Assembly (NCBI GenBank): GCA_022605955.1
Contig: JAKCOZ010000012.1
Location: 23,407,015 to 23,471,014, forward strand
Direction of reading: 5' to 3'
Length of the DNA: 64,000 bases
Source of the DNA: Rallus limicola
Taxonomy: Eukaryota; Chordata; Aves; Gruiformes; Rallidae
Both the position numbers and the translations under genes were made by a program. Shown here piece after piece: positions 56,069 to 64,000 of this stretch. Below the pieces are notes generated by a model. That model was given only the letters and a program-made list of their open reading frames with translations, had not been told where the DNA came from and made no database searches. The stretch's first letter is position 1. Each line of letters starts with the position of its first letter.

Positions 56069-59000
56069 GTATATGTGTGTGCACATACAGAGAGGAAATA
56101 CATTTGATATCTGCAATTACAATTAATGTATGCACTGGTTTAGAGAGGGGCTGTGGTACACACAGGCTTCTGGGGTGCTTCTGCCTGTGCACCTACTTCT
56201 GCACATCCATAGGGGCCCTGAAATGTTGATATGCATAGGGAACACAGAGTTAATATACAGGAGTCTGTATGTTGTTCCCTGGGATGCTTCCCCAAACCAT
56301 TAATTGTGTCCTTCCGTGGTGGGAGTATTCATTCTGAATATTTATTGACTTCAATGTAAGTAAAGGTGTCTCGACAGAGAAGGTATTTCTGGCTGTCCTG
56401 GGGAATGCAGCTCCCTGATAAAGCCATCTAAGTTGCTGAAGGAGAAAGTGGAATGAATTTTCTGCCAGAACAGGTATGTGGTGCAGGAGGAAAAAAAGGA
56501 AAGCGTCAGTGGTTGCTCCAGCCCAGGGTGGACGTGGAAAGGGCAGTGGGGAAGCAGATGGAGTTTTATAAATCTCAGCTAATGAAGCCTTGTCCACAGA
56601 AATTGCATTGCTTTGCAGTAAACCACTTTCTAGACAGATGTACTTTAACTTTGGAAGGGCTTGTTCAGACACTTAGGTTTCCAACCAAGAATTCATGATA
56701 TTTGTTTGTTTAAAATTTAGCTAGGTTTGCTGTCATTTTTGGAGGAACTCCGCGCTCTTTTGTCGTAATTTAATACAATCAGTTTTACATCATTTCAGTT
56801 TGGTTAGGCAAGGAGTGGCTTATGAAGAGCAGAAAGAGGTTTAATCCCACATGGTTTTTAAACTAACAGAAGTGTCATATAATCTAGTAGACAGAGCTAG
56901 AGCTGGACAAATGCAGATTAGAAATACAGTTTATATTTTAAATAGTGAAGGTATTTAACCAGTAAAACAATTTGCTGAGAGCTGGGTGGATTTTAACATC
57001 ACTGGAATTCCTTTGTCTTAATTAAGGTTGGCTGTTTTTCTAAAAAGATATGAGCTAATCCAAACAGGAATTAATTTAGGGAATTCCTGTAGCCTGTGTT
57101 ATACAGAGGGGCAGACCAGACCACTCTTCCTGGTTTTATAATCTATGCACCTAGTTAAAGCAGTGCTGTTTCATATGGAGACATAAGCTCAAGGCTAGGA
57201 TCACAGGAATGCACTTAAAAACTAAATGGCCATTAAAAAACCTGGGTTCAATTCGGACAATGCAGAACCGGTGTCTGGCTCAAAGTCTGTTCCATCCTTA
57301 CCACCCCTTACCAGTATCACTGGTGTCCCCAGAGCCGTGCTGGGCTCATGGGTGCCCTGTCCCTGTGTTTAAGGGCAAAGGCAAAGATGGGTTTTGTGAA
57401 GATGGGAAGGAGGAGTGGGGTGTTCATGCTGAGGTTAGGACACAGAGAAGGCAGTCTGGTGTCACAGAAGTTTGAGCTCCACGATGGCTTTTCCAGCGAG
57501 TTCTTGACATGTTAATGGGCAATTGCAATTGCAGTTCTGAACATCTAGACCAGGAACCAGAGAAGAGCAGTATAGAGCCTGATATGGAGCAACAAGCATC
57601 AGAAACATCCCCAGGCCCCATTTGTTGCTGGGGCTGCTGGAAGGAGGTGTTTGCTGGCAGATAAATTCAGCTAAGAAACAACAAGATGGGGAAGGGGATG
57701 GAGAAGTTAAGAAGTGGATGTTGTTATCCCCAGGACTCTGTCTCTTTCCATTGCCATTTTATATCAAAAAAATGAAAATGTTCAGGGTATAAACCAGCCC
57801 TGTCTGATCATTCATTGACTTTATGTTCCCTCCTTTTTGTTTGCATTTCCAAGCTCTAGTGAGGTATATTCCAGTGCTGCTGGAAGAAAAGGCAGCCACA
57901 GAGCCGTGTGGGAGGAGGGAAGCTAGCCTGCAATGAATATTGTATTCGGTGCTAAATATGTAACAAAGAGAAAGAAATGTGAGCTAATCCAGCAATAGGA
58001 GTTGGGAAGTGAAATACAATTCGTTTTATTTCAGGGTTTAATATTGTGGTCTGTTTCAGTGAAGCATTATCTTTTAAACTAGGATATATGCAACGACATA
58101 AAACCCTACTACCTTAAGGGAATGTCAAAGTTTGATCTACAAAATAAAGGAAATTCAAAGTTAAGGCTGAAATGTACCACATGGCCTCCAAGTCCCAGGA
58201 ACAACAGGAGGCAAGGAAGTAACTGAAGGTATGGGCTGCACTTTAAAACGAGTCCAGCAACTACCAAGCCGCCAGCGCTTGTTGCAAACACACAGCGTGG
58301 CTCGAGCTGGGATTTGTACTGACCAGAGAGGGGCTGGCTCAGCAAGGTCTGTGATGGTCTCGAGTTTTTTTGGAAATCTTGGCTGACCTGTGATGAGCAT
58401 GAGAGTTTTATGGTGGAAGGATTTCAGATCTGGGGTTAATTTATACAATGGAAACACACATTCCCCTTTGGCACCAACAGCTTTTGTTTAGAAAATGTTA
58501 TATTAGAGCAAAATTTTGGTTCAGAAAAGAGATATAGCCAAGTTACAGCTTTATTCCTTTCCTAAAGAATTGCTCATGTGTCTGAATGGGTGCACTACTT
58601 TTTAGCCCTGTTTAAACTCTAAACTAAATTTTAATTGCCTGTAAAATAATCCACAGAATGGAAACTGCCACACAACTGTAGCCCTTGCTCCCTGACCCAA
58701 ACCCATATTCCGTTGCAAAGCAGTGTGCTGCTCTGTTTTGTGATTACAGTAAGTTAGAAACCAGAAGAGCAAGACTTCTATGAATAGGTTATTTTTGGCA
58801 ATTGCATCACCAATTATGTATAAAATTTCAAAAAATATGAGTTCTGCCAGTTTGATCTTTGAGAGGGCTACAGAAAAAGAAATCTTTGAGACCGTTGTAA
58901 CATCATACTATTTTGTCTATTAGATATCATTGAATTACCAGAAGACTGAAACCTTCATATCAACCAATCTAACAAAAATTTCCCAGGTGGTTTAAATTAA

Positions 59001-62000
59001 AAAATTAGCCATAAATATATTTTGTATAATGCAATTTATTATGGATGTTTATTGTGTGCAGTGAGAAAATGTTTGGTTTCGGATGATCTTACTGTGTAAC
59101 ATGTGCCCTACTGCAACTGTTTATACTGTGGCAGCCTGTAAAGGCCCCAGACTAATTCTGAGACCATCCGGGCTACAGGCTCTGAAAGCCACAGGAAGGC
59201 AGAATGCTTCCCCTGAACAGCCAAAGGGACAACAGCATCTTGTATGGGACATGTGCAACAAAACCCCCAGCTTTTAAGTGAGGGAAGAGCTGAACGGTAG
59301 AGAAACCTGGAGGGTGGTTCAGGGAAACATTTTCAGGGAAAATGGAATTAAAATGGTTTCAATTCTTAACAGGTCCTGTTATACTGGGGTGAGGTCTCAT
59401 CTGTGTCCAAGGGATGTTTTGCATCCTGCATCCAATGTTTTATCAAACCTCCTCTTATTTCAGCCATGTTTAGTGAGTGGGATTTGGTACCCTCATCCAG
59501 CTGTGACTCCAGATTTGTCCTTCTGCAGCGGAGAGTGGGGACTAACCTAGCCTTAGGGACCTAGGGGTCCCTGGGGTGGACGCATCCACTCTCTGCTGGG
59601 ATGCTGCAACAGGCAGCTGATGGCTTCAGAAAAACATCTGCCCCCTCTTCTGTTCTTTTGCACAAAGTCCCTATGCTGGCAAGGGTGAAATAATTCCTGA
59701 GTTTAAAAAAAACCCCTCAAAACCCTCCCTCCCCATCCCCAACCTCCTTCACACATGTATTAACACCAAACTGGCAAACTCAATGGAAAAGGATTTTGTA
59801 TTTTGGCAGCAGAGCTGGCTCAGCACTCGCCGCAGGCCTCATCCCAAACCCACTGGAGCTGAAGGAGCTCGTACCAACTGTAACGGGCTTTGGATCGGGT
59901 CTGGCCAGGAGGAATCTGCTTCCCTGCATCCTTGGGAGGGTGGTTATCAGCAGCTTTTGCTCTGTGGTGAGCCCCAACATGCGATGTTGTAACAGATACC
60001 TGGATTTACATCAGTGTAAGTGAATTAGGTTGGCTCTATAATCTGGACTCATTTAAGAGTCATTTTAGCCATTACGATGAAATATGAACGCCGCTGATGG
60101 GGGACTGTGGTGACTTCACATACTTGCTTCCCACCGTGCTCCATCCGTTCCCCGTGTTCTTTGTCTCTCTGGTGGGTCGAGGACCATTGCAGGCTGCGGT
60201 GGGCACTGGGGAGGGCTTGGCAGGGCTCTATGCCCCAAGGGCTGTGGTTCTGCAAATACCCTGAGTTTGTACCTTCTAATCAAATACCTTCACTGCTGAA
60301 AGTACCCGGTGCTTCCATTACATGCCCTGTTTAATGCCCACCAGTTTCATCTCAGAAAGAAACAGAAGGTTTGTGAGAGACAAGCACTAACTGCTGGAAA
60401 AAAAATCACCCCAAACATGTCTAAAACATGGCTTGAGTCACCAGTGGTGCTTATATTTTTGATTTAAAAACCATTTAACGTTTCCAACATTTGACAGAAA
60501 TGATTAACCTTTCCCTCTCGAAAACTCTTTGCGATTTGAACTTGTTGTGGCCGCTTTTTCACCATGTTTTATTTACTTGCACCTTGGTGAGGAATTAAGC
60601 AATGCTTTTTGTGAGTTTTAATCTTTGTGGCTCCACATAAAGGGCGAAAAGGAAACATGTTGTTTGAAAGAATTTTGAAGCGATGTTTCTATTTTACTTT
60701 TTTTAGGCTCTTGATTTATTTTTGGCTGCAGGGACTGGCATGGAGCATTGGTCTAAGAATACACGACACCAAAAAGGAAAGGGCTATCAGCTGCATCTGA
60801 GTCAACAGCACTGCTTTATACTTCTGCTGTTTTGTTGTCACTGTGTCATGATAATGGTAAATCACAGCCATTGTGAAGACTTGTTAATTGTAAATGGAAA
60901 ATGGTGTTATGTACTAGTAAGCACTGCCTCACTAGTCACTGGCTACCTGAGTGGATGCTATTAAGCATTTATGCTCTGCCTGAATAATTACTATCCAGGT
61001 GTTTGTGGTACATGGTTGTGATGCAGGATACTGGGTAAAGCTGAGGTAACTGAGAAATGAGGAAATGATGCACTAGGCCAGTTCAGATGATGCAGATCAG
61101 AGACATCTGAGGGACTAAAACCATCTTTAGCATCAGTGACCAGGCTCAGGAAGGAAAAAAAAAACCCTCACAAAAGGCAGGTGAAATTATCTGTACTGAA
61201 CAAATACCCCAAGTGAAAATGGAACCAAGGCTGAGCCAGACAGGGTGGCACAGAGTTAGACCCAGGATGGGATGTAGCAAAGCTTCCTAACTGGTGATTT
61301 CACTGCACACCGTGCTGAAGGATCAGCCGTGGACCAAACCCAGAAGATTTATTTCCAACCTGACATTATTATTTATTATGACTTGAATTAAAGCGGCGAC
61401 CACAGAACCCAGCCAGGACTGGATGCCTGTTGTGCTGAGCTCTGTGCAAACCCAGGCAGCCCGTGCAGAGCTTAGGCCCAAGAAATGCAGATTAAACTTG
61501 AGGCCTGCTGCCCTACGTGTGCAGTTACAGCATCGTTGGAGGCAGGAATAAGATGGCGAGGAGAAACGGATGCTTTGAGGAAAATTCATGGAGTCGGGGC
61601 AGGGGAGTGCTAGACTTGCTGCTCACACATGGGTGGATGTGCTTCAGCTTTAATCCCATCAGACCTCTCCTTCTGCCAGCAAATGCCCACCCCTTCCCCT
61701 CCCCGCCCCGGCTCCATTTTAGACCTATTATTTTTGGCTGTGTCTAACTTTGGGCGATCAAGCTGCATTAAGCTATGAGTATCCTTGCAGCATCACCCAC
61801 TTGCTTTCAAAGAAAATAGCTCTGAGATTCTCTGGGAAGGAAGAGGGCAATACCAGCAGATAATCCAGCCCCATAAAATCCCCGGGTTGTGGTTCCAGCC
61901 CGCTCTCCATCGGGGTGCTGCAAGATGCGTGCGAGCAGCGTGGCTGGCAAGTGCCAGCAACCAAAACGTCCCCCAAGCCCATAAGGTTTATTAAGGTTCT

Positions 62001-64000
62001 TTTTAAGCCTGTGCCAATAAAAAGGGTCCATGCAATCTCTGAGTGAGGCTTCATAAGCTCAGTTTTATGTTCAGATAATTTGAAGCCAAACCATCATGGA
62101 GTTCACATAGAGAAAGACCCCATGGAGCATCAGAAACTGTGAGAAAAATATATCGAGGGAAGAGAGGACTGATAATTTTATGGCTTTCCTTGAAGTCAGG
62201 CAGTAAAATGGGCTTTATTTAGCAATTTCCTAATTTCTGATTGCGATTTAGTTACCAGTGCAATGGTTTTAGAAACAGTTTTTTGTAAACAGAGAGACAC
62301 ATTAGAAACCAAGGCACTACAGGCTTGTGAACAGCACACAGAATTGCCACAGGAAGCAGTCCCATGCAGTCCTAGTTCCCAAAATGTTTGATTTTCAGAT
62401 CAGGCTGTTGGGAAAGACATGACAATGGCACTCAGCTCTGCTGTGAAAAGCTGTGCCTTGAGCCCAGCACGGCTGGGTAGCCCTTGGAAGGAACAGTCCT
62501 GTTAAAGTCAACTGGATAGTTTGACCCAGGTTCAGGGATGAGCAACATACATTCGTTTTTGGAGGGTGAAGCATTCCTATTTTGAACTACATTTAAAGTC
62601 CCCTGTTTTACAGGTGAGGTGATCACTATAACCTCAATGCTCATCTTCCAAAACAAAGGATATTGATTCTAATCCCAAGATTATATCACAGGATAAACCT
62701 CTGCTATGTTTTCTCCTCACACAAATAGTTATTTTACACTTGGCATGATTTGTATTTTAAAAATCTTATTTACAGTGTATAATTCACACCCACTTCTCTT
62801 TGGGAGGTCATTTATAGAAAGATAATTAAACGTGGCCAGGCATTAGAGGGAGTACTGCTGATACATGCAACAACTCAAAATGTTGAGGGAAGTGATTCTG
62901 GGTATGGGAGAAGATGCCATCATGACCTTGGTGGTTTGTTTGTTGGACACTAAATCACAGACATTTCTTCTTCCAGTTATAGCTGGTCTGAGGACTTGGA
63001 GATAACCTTAGAAGCCCTTTCAGGGGTTTATACAGAATTTAGACCTCATCAGTGTTCAGTACTATTTATGCAGCTTGAATGAGAAAAGAGAATGCAGAGA
63101 ACACTGTGGGAAAGGAAAAGATAGCAGCAGAAACTAGAGAAAAAAGGATTATGGTTCCAAAGGTTATATTTCCTTTCAAAAAAGTTGCCCCTCCTGATGC
63201 CACAGAGCAGAGAGAATGAGAAAATACTTGATGTCTTTTTACCTGCTTTGTTTATGCACCTTGTGAATGTGACAGTCAGTGACCATCCAACTCGTCCTGC
63301 CAGCCTTCTGTCTGTCACTGGTAGGAAAGAGCAGTCGCTCGCTGTTAGCAGCAAGAGGACGCTGGAAATAAGATGGAAGCGACCAGACGGTTGGCAGGGA
63401 CGGTGTGGGGGAGCGGACCAGGAGGTGGGACGTGCCTGATGGATTGCTGTCAGACCCCTGAGCAAAAGGAGACAAACAAATCAGCTCTGCTGGCACTTTT
63501 CTGCACAGGAACATTAAAGTAATTCAGGACATCTGATTTAAGAGATGATTGGTGTTTTTCAAATACTAAATAGGCCCTGCATATGCTGTTCTCCATGGTT
63601 TCCCCTCCCCAGCGCTATACTGGTTTTGCAAGTGTATGTGCATGAGCTCAGCAAGCTAACATGGCTAAATCACCTCTGTGCATCCTGGCCTCCTGCTTAG
63701 TCTCCTGTTTCAGAGGTTCAGTGTGAACTAAGGTGCTGGGCTTGTTCTTCAGGCCCACATATTTCCTCTGGGTTCCTGCTCTCCAGAAATAGCTGTTGCT
63801 CTGTGCGTCGGTGAAGATCCAGCTGAAGTTTGCAAGGGCTGGAGGGAGCAGTGTTGCTTTAGGCTCCCTGCCTGTGGAGTGACATATCAGGAGTAATAAG
63901 TCTGTGCCTGATCTGATGTCTAACAGCATTGGGGAGCAGACTGGAAGGCTGAACTTCTGCAAAAATGGAAGCAAGGAATTTAACAGCAGTAAAAAAGAGG

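Larger units (their letters stand above)
50877..64000 (+). other. MECOM: Start of MECOM intron 1
   Basis: No second coding exon is found; the human first intron is over 100 kb, so this is expected. The first 3.5 kb includes smaller GC-rich blocks (53,280-53,570 and 53,980-54,290) and many simple repeats. From 55 kb onward the DNA is AT-rich, with short open frames that show no domain. Regulatory elements are likely but cannot be named from one sequence. Confidence 0.75.

Noticed and set aside
50877..64000. Search for MECOM exon 2
   Set aside because: No sequence resembling the next MDS1 exon (NECVYGNYPEIP-type) was found, consistent with a very long first intron.

Overview
The window looks like a piece of a bird genome. 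It carries CR1 LINE fragments of avian type, vertebrate spliced genes with short to moderate introns, and a gene order matching the human 3q26.2 telomerase-RNA locus read in reverse: LRRC34 (+), MYNN (-), tRNA-Val (-), TERC (+), MECOM (+). The species is not resolved from sequence alone. All gene names come from recognising protein or RNA motifs, not from a database search.

Region 1 (1-11,200) holds the 3' nine coding exons of LRRC34 on the plus strand, with every exon junction in phase and a stop at 7954-7956. A convergent intergenic stretch containing a CR1 3' end follows. Region 2 (11,390-24,600) is MYNN on the minus strand: a long 3'UTR, seven coding exons giving a 615-residue BTB plus eight-zinc-finger protein, and a CpG-rich 5' end. 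Region 3 (24,600-29,650) is a GC-rich interval with two inverted ZNF143-type motifs, an intact tRNA-Val(AAC) gene and the telomerase RNA gene TERC at about 27,471-27,936. In TERC the template, pseudoknot, CR4/CR5 and H/ACA elements can all be read.

Region 4 (29,650-45,900) is mostly non-coding. It contains two ORF-bearing segments with exon-like ends (29,673-29,881 and 31,989-32,227) that I do not recognise, and two old MIR-like SINE fragments. Region 5 (45,900-64,000) is the 5' end of MECOM (MDS1-EVI1/PRDM3). The first coding exon, encoding MRSKGRARKLAA, lies at 50,840-50,876 inside a series of CpG islands. The rest of the window is the start of the first intron, with a striking (TTTTC)n and TC-rich tandem array at 54.4-54.8 kb.

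Functionally these are a probable LRR adaptor (LRRC34), a transcription factor (MYNN), the RNA template subunit of telomerase (TERC) and a PR-domain zinc-finger regulator of stem cells (MECOM). They are linked by ancient synteny rather than a shared pathway. The most notable item is TERC. It is short, untranslated and absent from any ORF-based view, and this copy carries a 15-G homopolymer inside the RNA and a non-standard CAB-box position.
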